Below are positions 1 to 5,958 of a stretch of 8,797 nt of DNA, piece by piece. The DNA is from an uncultured Fretibacterium sp. (GTDB lineage Bacteria; Synergistota; Synergistia; Synergistales; Aminobacteriaceae): the NCBI GenBank assembly GCA_937915755.1, contig CALGGR010000082.1, positions 1 to 8,797 on the forward strand. The letters run 5' to 3'. Below the pieces are notes generated by a model. The model searched no databases, had not been told where the DNA came from, and saw only the letters and a list, made by a program, of their open reading frames with translations. Both the position numbers and the translations under genes were made by a program. The number at the start of each line of letters is the position of its first letter. The stretch's first letter is position 1.

Positions 1-1162
1 TGTCGAAGAAAAATATTTGTGCATTGTCATATCTCTGAAACTGTGCCGCAATCGTAGCCAACAGCGTGGATTTTCCCGAACCAGTAGGTCCTAATATCAA
101 AGTATGACCGACATCTCCGCTGTGAAGATTTAGTGAGAACGGCGTACTCCCGACAGTAGCGGCTTGAAGCAGGGCAGGGGAATTGGGCGGATAGAACGGA
201 CAAGGGCAGTATTTATCGCCTATCCAGTCATTAGACAATGGCACGATGTCAGCATAATTAAAAGTTGTAATGAGAGGCTTGCGGACATTTTCTTTGCCAT
301 GACCGGGCAGAGAGCCTAAGAAAGCCTCAAAATTATTCATGGTTTCCAGCCTCGCGTTACAGCCAGCCCGTTCAAAGATTTTTATGACTTCATGAGCCTG
401 ATTTTCGAGAATTTCAGGATTTGTATGGCGCAAAATAACCGTGCATGTGTGATTCCCGAAAGATACTTCGCCCGAATGAGCGTCCTGCAAGGCATTATCC
501 AAATCTTCAACCATAGCCGCCGCGTCCTGATTAACCCTTGAAGATTGCAGTCCCAAAATTTGCGATGGCAGACTGCGGATTTTCTGTGTCCATTGCCGTC
601 TTTTTGTTTCAATCTGTCCCATAGCCTCGCGCATATCAGTCATGATAAAACGGTTTGACCAGCGGAATGAGATTGGTAATGTCTGCAAAGCAGATAAAAT
701 CGCAGGGAACGTTCCGGCAGGGTAATTGACGAGCGAAACGCATTGTATATATTCATTGTTGTATTCGAGATTTTTGCCGTTAATGCAGTCCCTTGCGAAC
801 ATACAATCTAAATAATACGGGAACGCAGGAAGCCTTACGGACTGCCATTTACCGTTGACGCAAGCGTTTATGGCTTCAAGAAGTTCAGATCTGCCCGAGT
901 ACGGGTCGGGGACATTATCAGTATGAAAAGCCATGCGGCTTACTTTCATGGTCAATCCGAGAGAATCTTTCATGCCCCTTATGATTTCCTCGAATCGTTC
1001 AAGCTGTTTTTCCACTATCATTTTTTCGTCTTCGTCATTTGAGCCGAACATAAATTTTTGAATCCGCTGAAGAAGCGGACTTTTCTCAAATGCTGACGGA
1101 ACATAAGTAAGAAAAATTGCTTGTATTGATTCAAAATGCCCCTGTTTTTGTTCTTCCTGTTC
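1..1162 (-). CDS. trbE: TrbE (VirB4-family) conjugation ATPase, main body downstream of an in-frame stop; cut by the window edge
   Basis: This is the larger part of the T4SS ATPase that powers pilus assembly and DNA transfer at the inner membrane. It reads in the same frame as the N-terminal piece at 1163-1483, separated only by one TAG codon. Just after the stop comes the TrbE-like stretch GHFESIQAIFLTYVPSAF. Near the window edge is a Walker A motif, GPTGSGKST, at about codons 465-473 counted from the TTG start at 1483, followed by a segment ending IFFFD. Walker B and the C-terminal third lie beyond the left edge; family members are about 820-850 residues. The first in-frame ATG after the stop is at 1051-1049, about 37 codons in, with no evident ribosome binding site, so independent translation looks weak. 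It is either part of a pseudogene, made by readthrough, or affected by a sequencing or assembly error. Confidence 0.85.
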
Positions 1163-1165
1163 CTA
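1163..1165 (-). other. In-frame TAG stop, codon 107 of trbE
   Basis: The codons around the stop read CAG TAG GAA CAG GAA GAA. I checked base by base that TrbE-like sequence continues in the same frame on both sides, so this is a nonsense codon rather than a frameshift. traM in this window also ends at a TAG (3596-3594), which argues against general reassignment of TAG in this genome. Confidence 0.9.
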
Positions 1166-1483
1166 CTGAAACTGGGCATGACGCTCCATATCAATAAGTT
1201 TTGTAGTAGTTTCCTTGAAATTGCCGTCAGGATAATTGTGTGCTTCGCGCCTGAAATACTCGAAATGAATGCACCAGCGGACATCAATCTGATTTATCGC
1301 CCGTCCCACCATTTCGCTTAAATGCTCCAATTCCTGACCAGTGGAGCTTTCGATGTCAGGACCCGTCAGCCAAAATCCTGCCAAAAATCCTCCGTCCTTT
1401 AATCCCATGACTTCAGGAGCAACCATGTGGGAATAATTCAGGAGTTCAGCGAAGCCGTCATCGTATTTTGAAAATAAACCCAA
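1163..1483 (-). CDS. trbE: TrbE N-terminal segment, 106 codons closed by an in-frame TAG
   Basis: This frame encodes the TrbE N-terminal domain, with the typical stretch MGLKDGGFLAGFWLTGPDIE and then a region ending in RHAQFQ before the stop. I chose the TTG at 1483-1481 as start because GGAAAGGA (1499-1492) lies 8 bases upstream, and because the protein then begins MGLFSKYDD, as other TrbE proteins begin close to the conserved VAPEVM segment. An ATG at 1594 would add 37 residues without TrbE likeness and would overlap the end of trbD. The TAG falls in a Gln/Glu-rich linker (FQ-stop-EQEEQKQ), so one C-to-T change in a CAG codon explains it. Alone, this piece has no ATPase motifs and would not function as TrbE. 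Confidence 0.8.
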   Translation of the reverse strand: MGLFSKYDDGFAELLNYSHMVAPEVMGLKDGGFLAGFWLTGPDIESSTGQELEHLSEMVGRAINQIDVRWCIHFEYFRREAHNYPDGNFKETTTKLIDMERHAQFQ

Positions 1484-1491
1484 AATGAAAA

Positions 1492-1499
1492 TCCTTTCC
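1492..1499 (-). promoter_or_regulatory. Ribosome binding site that sets the trbE start
   Basis: GGAAAGGA on the minus strand lies 8 bases before a TTG codon at 1483-1481. It is the only good Shine-Dalgarno match close to the conserved TrbE N-terminus, and it favours the TTG over the more distant ATG at 1594. Confidence 0.6.
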
Positions 1500-1553
1500 A
1501 AAATTTGTACATTGTATAAAAGTGCGGTTGTGATGAAACAGCCGCACAAATAC

Positions 1554-1877
1554 TCAGTGTTGTTTGTCCTGCCGTAGGACATGAGACGTTGCAATATAGG
1601 TGTCCTGATACTTAACGGCTATGCTAAAAATTTGACTTAGTAAAGGGTCATATTTTGCAAGCACAGCCAAAACCTGAACGCCGAAAGCGAAAAGGGCAAT
1701 GCCGATTATGACGTTGACGTAGTTTCCTGCGCCAAGACCGCCTGGAAAAATCAGCGTGATACAAAGCAGCATTAACAGCAGAAATAGGACGCGATCACAG
1801 CCACAGATTAACTGCGGACGTGTTAAACTTTTGCGCACGGGTATGACCCTGATTTCTTCGTCGTTATGCAGTATCAT
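1554..1877 (-). CDS. trbD: TrbD (VirB3-like) inner-membrane T4SS protein
   Basis: This 107-residue protein is the VirB3-type component of the transfer channel, which sits in the inner membrane and works with TrbE. An N-terminal basic stretch (IRVIPVRKSLTRPQL, residues 9-23) matches the start of TrbD proteins. Two hydrophobic segments follow at about 30-45 and 52-74, then KYDPLLSQIF (75-84), which is like the AKADP motif of RP4 TrbD. Its ATG overlaps the trbC stop codon (ATGA), so translation is probably coupled to the pilin gene. The length is usual for the family. Identification rests on the order C-D-E together with these motifs. Confidence 0.85.
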   Translation of the reverse strand: MILHNDEEIRVIPVRKSLTRPQLICGCDRVLFLLLMLLCITLIFPGGLGAGNYVNVIIGIALFAFGVQVLAVLAKYDPLLSQIFSIAVKYQDTYIATSHVLRQDKQH

Positions 1878-2218
1878 AAAATCAGACAGCCCTCAGTGCT
1901 GATGAAAGTGCTTGCAACGGTTGACAATGCCCCCATCATAGAACCGACAAGGACAATCATCATTACCATTTTGCCGAAATTGCCCAAATCTCCGCCGAAA
2001 ATTAACATACCGCCAGCGAAGAAAATGCCAATCATTGACACCAATAAAGCAGTCCTGCCCGAAAAGGCGTTGACGAGCTTGTCAAGAGCGGTATTCCACG
2101 GCAAATCATTCTGACTTGCGAGAGCCGCAATTGGCGAACAAAAGAGCGCAACAAAAACAACTAACGCTAAAATAGCTACCCTACGCTGAAAAAGCCATGA
2201 AGAAAAACGATGATTCAT
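1874..2218 (-). CDS. trbC: TrbC (VirB2-like) conjugative pilin precursor
   Basis: This 114-residue precursor of the transfer pilus subunit begins with a basic N-terminus and a hydrophobic signal segment that ends near ALAS, where leader peptidase would cut. The mature part has two membrane segments, including LLVSMIGIFFAGGMLIFGGD, which closely follows the IIGIVVAGGVLIFGGE motif known from RP4 TrbC. I took the ATG at 2218 because AAAGGAG (2233-2227) is 8 bases upstream. The ATG at 2236 would put that ribosome binding site inside the gene. RP4 TrbC is trimmed at its C-terminus and cyclised by TraF. The short tail here (STEGCLIL) does not show the RP4 cleavage sequence, and no TraF is in the window, so cyclisation is uncertain. 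Confidence 0.9.
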   Translation of the reverse strand: MNHRFSSWLFQRRVAILALVVFVALFCSPIAALASQNDLPWNTALDKLVNAFSGRTALLVSMIGIFFAGGMLIFGGDLGNFGKMVMMIVLVGSMMGALSTVASTFISTEGCLIL

Positions 2219-2295
2219 AATAAAAACTCCTTTCATAAATAAAACTTAAAGCTGAAATGAAGAGTACAAACGCACTTAACTGGATATTTTTGTTT

Positions 2296-3270
2296 TCAAG
2301 CGACCACCTCCTTTAAGTCATGAAAAACATACTGACCGTCATGAACGCCATCAACAGCGATGAGTTCCGATAATTTCGGGCCAATACGCGGATCTCTGAT
2401 AAGAAATGCAACTACATCAATAGCCTCAGCTACAAGTTCACGCATGGGACTTTGTGAGACTTCTGAAATGAGTTGCTCAATACGCAAAAGACCAGCACGA
2501 GCGTCATTAGCATGAACGGTGCAGACTCCACCCGGGTGGCCTGTATTCCAAGCCTTAAGCATATCGAGGGCTTCTTTGCCTCTAACCTCGCCGATGATTA
2601 TTCTGTCCGGCCTTTGCCGCATGGTGATTTTTAATAAATCCTGCATGGAGACATCTGAAGTTGTACGCATGGAAACGAAATTTTTCATAGAACACTGAAG
2701 TTCAAGAGTGTCCTCAAGAATTAGAAGTCGGTGTTTAGGTGTGAGAGTTTTCATTTCGTTAATAATTGCATTTACGAAAGTCGTTTTTCCCGTACCAGTA
2801 CCGCCAACAACAAGAATATTTTTTCTTGATGCAATTGCTTCACATAAAATCTGAACTTCATCATCGGTAGCACGTCCCGATTTAATATATTCAGCCAGCG
2901 AGAAAATAGCTGAAGCCTTTTTTCTTATATTAAAGACTGGTTTCTGAACAACAGGCGGAATGACACCTTCGACACGGCTTCCGTTACCGGGAAGTTCGCC
3001 CTCTACTTTGGGATTATGATAATTAATTACAGTCCCAACCATGTGAGAAATTGTGCCGAGCATTTGTAACGCCTGAACATCAGGCATATAGCAAAGAAAT
3101 TCCATACCTGAACCTATTTTGTCAACCCAGACTGTTCCGTCAGGATTCAACATAATTTCAATGACTTGCGGATCATCCATAGCTTTTCTAACTTCTTCGC
3201 CCATTTCACGGCGGAGTTTTTCAAGATTGCGTCTGTTGACTTCATCAGCTGTAGTCTTTATTTCAGTCAT
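2296..3270 (-). CDS. trbB: TrbB (VirB11-family) traffic ATPase
   Basis: This 324-residue protein is the hexameric secretion ATPase at the cytoplasmic face of the transfer channel. The N-terminal domain contains DDPQVIEIMLNPDGTVWVD (32-50) and VEGELPGNGSRVEGVIPPVV (89-108), both characteristic of TrbB. All core motifs are present: Walker A GGTGTGKT (156-163), Asp box LILEDTLEL (183-191), Walker B RIIIGEVRG (223-231) and His box GHPGGVCTVHAND (244-256). The length is normal. The ATG overlaps the end of the upstream XRE gene by 8 bases, so translation is coupled to that regulator. The 3' end of the gene contains AAGGAGG, a strong ribosome binding site that points out of the gene into the gap before trbC. 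Confidence 0.96.
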   Translation of the reverse strand: MTEIKTTADEVNRRNLEKLRREMGEEVRKAMDDPQVIEIMLNPDGTVWVDKIGSGMEFLCYMPDVQALQMLGTISHMVGTVINYHNPKVEGELPGNGSRVEGVIPPVVQKPVFNIRKKASAIFSLAEYIKSGRATDDEVQILCEAIASRKNILVVGGTGTGKTTFVNAIINEMKTLTPKHRLLILEDTLELQCSMKNFVSMRTTSDVSMQDLLKITMRQRPDRIIIGEVRGKEALDMLKAWNTGHPGGVCTVHANDARAGLLRIEQLISEVSQSPMRELVAEAIDVVAFLIRDPRIGPKLSELIAVDGVHDGQYVFHDLKEVVA

Positions 3271-3547
3271 AGTTATCTAACTCCTCATCATCGTCGTCAT
3301 CAAGCCATATCTCCTGCGTAAAGGCGAGCACAAACATTTGAAGAGCCATTAACAGAAAAAATTCGTTGGCGGAAATCCCCAAAGTTCTACAAAACTTTGA
3401 AATAGTTTTGTTCGTAGGCTTATTAGAGCCGTCTTCAATTTTTGAAATTGCCGATTGCGTTATACCCATTTTTTTTGCCAATGACTTCTGCGTTAAACGA
3501 GCTTCTTTACGAAATTGAATCATTACGGTCGCATAAATTCTGTCCAT
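3263..3547 (-). CDS. XRE-family HTH regulator in the trbA position
   Basis: This 94-residue DNA-binding protein has a Cro/CI-type helix-turn-helix at about residues 11-60; the recognition region is LTQKSLAKKMGITQSAISKI (18-37). A hydrophobic stretch follows (63-78), then an acidic tail with five consecutive Asp residues (83-87). In RP4 the HTH repressor TrbA sits directly before trbB and controls tra and trb promoters. The placement here is the same, so a regulator of this transfer operon is the natural inference; sequence homology to TrbA is not claimed. The start at 3547 has GGAG 8 bases upstream. A possible hairpin at 3561-3599 abuts this ribosome binding site. The gene lies between traM and trbB and overlaps trbB by 8 bases. 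Confidence 0.85.
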   Translation of the reverse strand: MDRIYATVMIQFRKEARLTQKSLAKKMGITQSAISKIEDGSNKPTNKTISKFCRTLGISANEFFLLMALQMFVLAFTQEIWLDDDDDEELDNYD

Positions 3548-3560
3548 TAAAATCTCTCCT

Positions 3561-3599
3561 CTTTAGACACGCTGAAAAAGCGTTTGAATTTGCCTAAAG
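3561..3599 (-). promoter_or_regulatory. Stem-loop between traM and the XRE gene, next to its ribosome binding site
   Basis: Read on the minus strand, CTTTAG (3599-3594, containing the traM stop codon) pairs with CTAAAG (3566-3561). Inside it, ACGCT pairs with AGCGT (3583-3579 with 3573-3569) around a 5-base loop. The 3' arm runs directly into AGAGGAG, the ribosome binding site of the XRE gene. No run of T follows, so it is unlikely to be an intrinsic terminator. It could couple translation of the regulator to traM, or be a DNA operator. The function is inferred. Confidence 0.4.
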
Positions 3600-4169
3600 A
3601 ATTTGAATAAGGACACATAAAACTAAAAGCGCGATAATTAACGCGGCAATTAAATTGATTAATCTACTTTTCCCTTGTTCAGTCAGGCCACGAAATAAAA
3701 CAAAACCGCCGACAGGAACGAGAGCAAGCGGAATAATCCAGCCAGCCGGAGCGTTAAGCAGAGCTTCAACTGGAGAATGTCCCCAGCCTTTGCCAGCTAC
3801 AGCCGCACCGCCAATAAACGAAATAAGACACAGGAAAAATATTCCCAAGCAAATACAAAACAAAGGTATGAAAAAATCTAAAATCAACTTTTCTTTTTTT
3901 TGCTGATTGAAAAAATCTTGGGAAATTTTCATCAAAGCCTCAGTCATACGCTCTGGAAGTGCATTATTTGCTCTATTGATTTTGAAAAAAACTTTCACGA
4001 AAACCCAGATAGCGTCATTAGCTCTAATTCCGTTAAGTTGAGAAAATTCATCAATAATCTTTTGTTCTTCCTCGTTGCAGTCATTGAAAAGAGCAAACAA
4101 AAGATTTTCAGATTTTTTCTTTTCAAAATCGTCAAATGAATTCGACGTAAAATCCTGTGTCGTATCCAT
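3594..4169 (-). CDS. traM: TraM-like membrane protein of the traKLM cluster
   Basis: This is a 191-residue protein with a soluble N-terminal part (1-94) and three likely membrane segments at about 95-126, 143-160 and 169-191. The segment GIRANDAIWVFVKVFFKI (47-64) has the Gly-x-x-x-x-Asp-x-x-Trp pattern I associate with TraM proteins of IncP-like systems. It begins 2 bases after the traL stop. Position after traK and traL matches RP4, where TraM is a small accessory transfer protein. The assignment rests mainly on gene order and that short motif. The gene ends at a TAG codon. A general membrane accessory protein of unknown role is the alternative reading. Confidence 0.6.
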   Translation of the reverse strand: MDTTQDFTSNSFDDFEKKKSENLLFALFNDCNEEEQKIIDEFSQLNGIRANDAIWVFVKVFFKINRANNALPERMTEALMKISQDFFNQQKKEKLILDFFIPLFCICLGIFFLCLISFIGGAAVAGKGWGHSPVEALLNAPAGWIIPLALVPVGGFVLFRGLTEQGKSRLINLIAALIIALLVLCVLIQIL

Positions 4170-4171
4170 AA

Positions 4172-4876
4172 TTAAGAAGCCTTTTCTTCCATTCGTCCGA
4201 TGCCAATATCATCAAACATTTTCCAACCGCGAGAACGCCACCTTTTTAACTCTGCGCGGTTTCCAAGCGACATTTCTTCAGCAGCTCTTGCTATTGAAAG
4301 ACGTTCAGAATACATATTGTCAGCAACACGATCCGCAAGGTCAGGACAGTCAATAGTTGCTCCGCGTTTTTCGGCTTCAATTTTGATTTTTGAATTGTTG
4401 AAAAGCTCGAATTTTTCAGGCGAACCGAAAAATGTATTTCTTACAACGTGCAAATTACCGGGAACAACATCCATATATCGTTTAAGAAGTTCAATACTGT
4501 CTCTTTGACGGTTGATAAGCCAAAGTGAAGTTAAAATCATATCAAGTTCTTTAAGACTTCCTATTAAAGTATCTGCAAATTTTTGAATCGCTTCGCCAGA
4601 TCGGGCGGCAAAATTTATTACAATATCTCGATCGCTCGCCGCGCAATAATCAACAAGTTCAATCCAACCGTCCGCATTATCAAGTGAAAGAAAAATCACT
4701 TCAACGTAATCATTATTTGTTAAAGTTTTTCCGACATCAGGGTTACTTGTATCACTTTCAATAAGAAGAACTTTCTTTTTTAAGTACTGTGTTAAAAAAT
4801 CTATTAAAAGCATACTTAAAATACTTTTGCCGACTCCGCCTTTACCGCCTGTTACAAAATATAAAGAACGCGACAT
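4172..4876 (-). CDS. traL: TraL, ParA/MinD-type P-loop ATPase of conjugation
   Basis: This 234-residue protein has the deviant Walker A motif GGKGGVGKS (10-18) with the signature lysine of the ParA/MinD/TraL group, and LLIESDTSNPDVG (37-49), which corresponds to the IDTDPVN segment of RP4 TraL. The length is close to RP4 TraL (about 240). A chromosome or plasmid partition ParA was considered. There is no ParB partner, and the gene sits one base after the traK-like gene and two bases before the traM-like gene, in the IncP traK-L-M order. GGAGG precedes the ATG by 9 bases. In this family the role is accessory to DNA transfer and not well defined. Confidence 0.85.
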   Translation of the reverse strand: MSRSLYFVTGGKGGVGKSILSMLLIDFLTQYLKKKVLLIESDTSNPDVGKTLTNNDYVEVIFLSLDNADGWIELVDYCAASDRDIVINFAARSGEAIQKFADTLIGSLKELDMILTSLWLINRQRDSIELLKRYMDVVPGNLHVVRNTFFGSPEKFELFNNSKIKIEAEKRGATIDCPDLADRVADNMYSERLSIARAAEEMSLGNRAELKRWRSRGWKMFDDIGIGRMEEKAS

Positions 4877-4877
4877 T

Positions 4878-5396
4878 TTATAAATCCTCCGTATCAGGTA
4901 TTACCTCGAATTGTGCGCTGTTATGCGTTTTCTCTTGATTTTTATTAGAAGTAGGAAGTGATTTTCTGAGTTCTTCATAAATATCCGATACTTGTAATTC
5001 AGGTTTTGTAATGTCCAGATTTTGAATCGCATTTGTAATAACTTCAGAATTTATTGACGTGTTTAGCAAATTATCATTATCAGCTTGTTGATAATTTTCA
5101 ATATTTTTTCTGCGTTTATTTCCTTGTGTCATAGAATGTACAAGACGCCAAAGATATCTGGCTGAAGCTGGAGTAAAAACCCATCCGAATCTCGCAAAAT
5201 GTTCTAAAATTTCAGGTTCTGAATAGTTCTTTTCCTTTGCACAAAGAATACTCGGTAAGAGAAAAGCAATTGCATCTTTTATTTTTAATAAGGTACGTTG
5301 TTTTTCAGGTAATTCAAAAAGAGAATTTTTAATCTCTTCCAATGCCTCAATATTTACAAAAACATCGCGTCCCTTTTTGATTATCACATCGGACAC
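4878..5396 (-). CDS. traK: TraK-like oriT-binding protein
   Basis: This 172-residue protein is the first gene leftward from the candidate oriT, the place TraK occupies in RP4. Residues 40-84 follow the TraK pattern: a helical stretch, then ILEHFARFGWVFTPASARYL (63-82), comparable to IWEHMRETGKVKFSYETFRSH in RP4 TraK. A basic patch (NKRRK, 93-97) and a long polar, Asn-rich tail follow. RP4 TraK wraps and bends DNA at oriT. The start is a GTG at 5396 with AGGAGG 8 bases upstream; another GTG two bases earlier is out of frame and quickly hits a stop. The DNA is strikingly AT-rich (two sampled 60-base lines have 25% GC). Assignment is from position plus a weak motif. Confidence 0.65.
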   Translation of the reverse strand: MSDVIIKKGRDVFVNIEALEEIKNSLFELPEKQRTLLKIKDAIAFLLPSILCAKEKNYSEPEILEHFARFGWVFTPASARYLWRLVHSMTQGNKRRKNIENYQQADNDNLLNTSINSEVITNAIQNLDITKPELQVSDIYEELRKSLPTSNKNQEKTHNSAQFEVIPDTEDL

Positions 5397-5454
5397 ACAA
5401 ATTTCCTCCTTCGTTAAAACTTGAAAATGAGATTAACACAGCAAAAAAAAATAT

Positions 5455-5498
5455 TACTTTTAGGAATACTTTAGAACGGACTTGTATACTTCAAGGAT
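5455..5498 (+). repeat. Three imperfect TACTT direct repeats on the traK side of the candidate oriT
   Basis: The copies are TACTTTTAGGAA (5455-5466), TACTTTAGAAC (5467-5477) and TACTTCAAGGAT (5487-5498). The first two are adjacent, and the third begins 20 bases after the second. The spacings are close to one and two helical turns, which would suit a protein binding one DNA face, such as TraK. Binding is inferred. Confidence 0.4.
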
Positions 5499-5530
5499 TA
5501 TTGAAATAAAAAAGAAAGGTAACTTGGACA

Positions 5531-5599
5531 AGCAGTCCCTTTGCCGTACAAAATACTCTGTATTGTGTAGACAAAGGGAGATAAATGTAATCGACTGCT
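5531..5599. repeat. Outer inverted repeat AGCAGTC ... GACTGCT
   Basis: A perfect 7-base inverted repeat (5531-5537 and 5593-5599) encloses the palindrome at 5536-5579. Its left arm shares two bases with the palindrome, so both stems cannot form fully at once. It is a possible TraJ or relaxase recognition element. Confidence 0.45.
5536..5579. repeat. Imperfect palindrome, candidate relaxosome site
   Basis: TCCCTTTG (5536-5543) pairs with CAAAGGGA (5572-5579). Further in, TACA pairs with TGTA and AATA with TATT around a short CTCTG loop, broken by a bulge and one mismatch. No T-run follows on either strand, so this is not an intrinsic terminator. Such palindromes next to traJ are typical of relaxase or TraJ binding sites at oriT. 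Confidence 0.55.
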
Positions 5600-5658
5600 A
5601 AACAGCCTCTCACATTGTGCTTGTAAATGATACTAATTTTTAATTAAGGAGGTAAAAA

Positions 5659-5958
5659 ATGAAACAAAAATTGCGCAATGTTAGACTATATTTAAGAGTA
5701 ACAAGTGAAGAACGCGAGCTAATAAAATTGTTTTCTGAATTATCAGGATTAACAATGTCTGAATATATGAGAAGACGTGCTTATAACATTCGTGTTGTCG
5801 CAAAGTTGGACATTAGTATCCTGAAAGAACTACGAAGACTCGGCGGTCTTATTAAACATATAAATAATGAGTCGCATGGAATTTATAATTCCAAAATGAT
5901 AGAAACTCTCGAAGCGATAACATCTTGCACTCATATTATTGAAAGAAAGTTATCATGA
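5659..5958 (+). CDS. traJ: TraJ/MobC-type relaxosome accessory protein (ribbon-helix-helix)
   Basis: This 99-residue DNA-binding protein should help the relaxase recognise oriT. The N-terminal half looks like a ribbon-helix-helix fold: strand VRLYLRVT (8-15), helix SEERELIKLFSELSG (16-30), then LTMSEYMRRRAY (31-42). ELRRLGGLIKHI (57-68) matches the LGRLGGLLK segment of RP4 TraJ and is shared by MobC-like proteins. TAAGGAGGT lies just upstream. The stop overlaps the traI start (ATGA), so both are translated together. The neighbouring palindrome at 5536-5579 is the likely target, by inference from RP4. Confidence 0.85.
   Translation: MKQKLRNVRLYLRVTSEERELIKLFSELSGLTMSEYMRRRAYNIRVVAKLDISILKELRRLGGLIKHINNESHGIYNSKMIETLEAITSCTHIIERKLS

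Larger units (their letters stand above)
5397..5658. other. oriT: Divergent intergenic region, candidate oriT and regulatory region
   Basis: This is the only sizeable gap in the window. It lies between divergently read traK-like and traJ-traI genes, which is exactly where RP4 oriT lies. It contains A-tracts near 5442-5450 and 5507-5513, three TACTT-type direct repeats (5455-5498), an imperfect palindrome (5536-5579) and an outer inverted repeat (5531-5537 with 5593-5599). I found no exact IncP-type nick core (ATCCTG) on either strand by eye, so the nick position is not assigned. Promoters for both operons must lie here, but no convincing -35/-10 pair could be picked. Confidence 0.7.

Noticed and set aside
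1163..1165. General reassignment of TAG to an amino acid
   Set aside because: traM ends at TAG, and reading through it would add an unlikely extension into the XRE gene. One internal TAG is not enough to propose another code.
1018..1321. Open frames overlapping the trbE stop region (minus 1018-1287, plus 1136-1321)
   Set aside because: They overlap the trbE frame in other frames and show no family motifs; the TrbE frame has clear homology on both sides of the TAG.
4172..4876. ParA partition ATPase
   Set aside because: The Walker motif fits ParA too, but there is no ParB or centromere-like repeat, and the traK-L-M order points to TraL.
5536..5579. Intrinsic transcription terminator
   Set aside because: There is a stem, but no T-run on either strand, and it lies between divergent genes, where a terminator is not expected.
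5481..5634. Sigma70 promoters, e.g. TATACT at 5485-5490 or TGATAC at 5628-5633
   Set aside because: No acceptable -35 hexamer at 16-18 bases upstream; not supported well enough to list.
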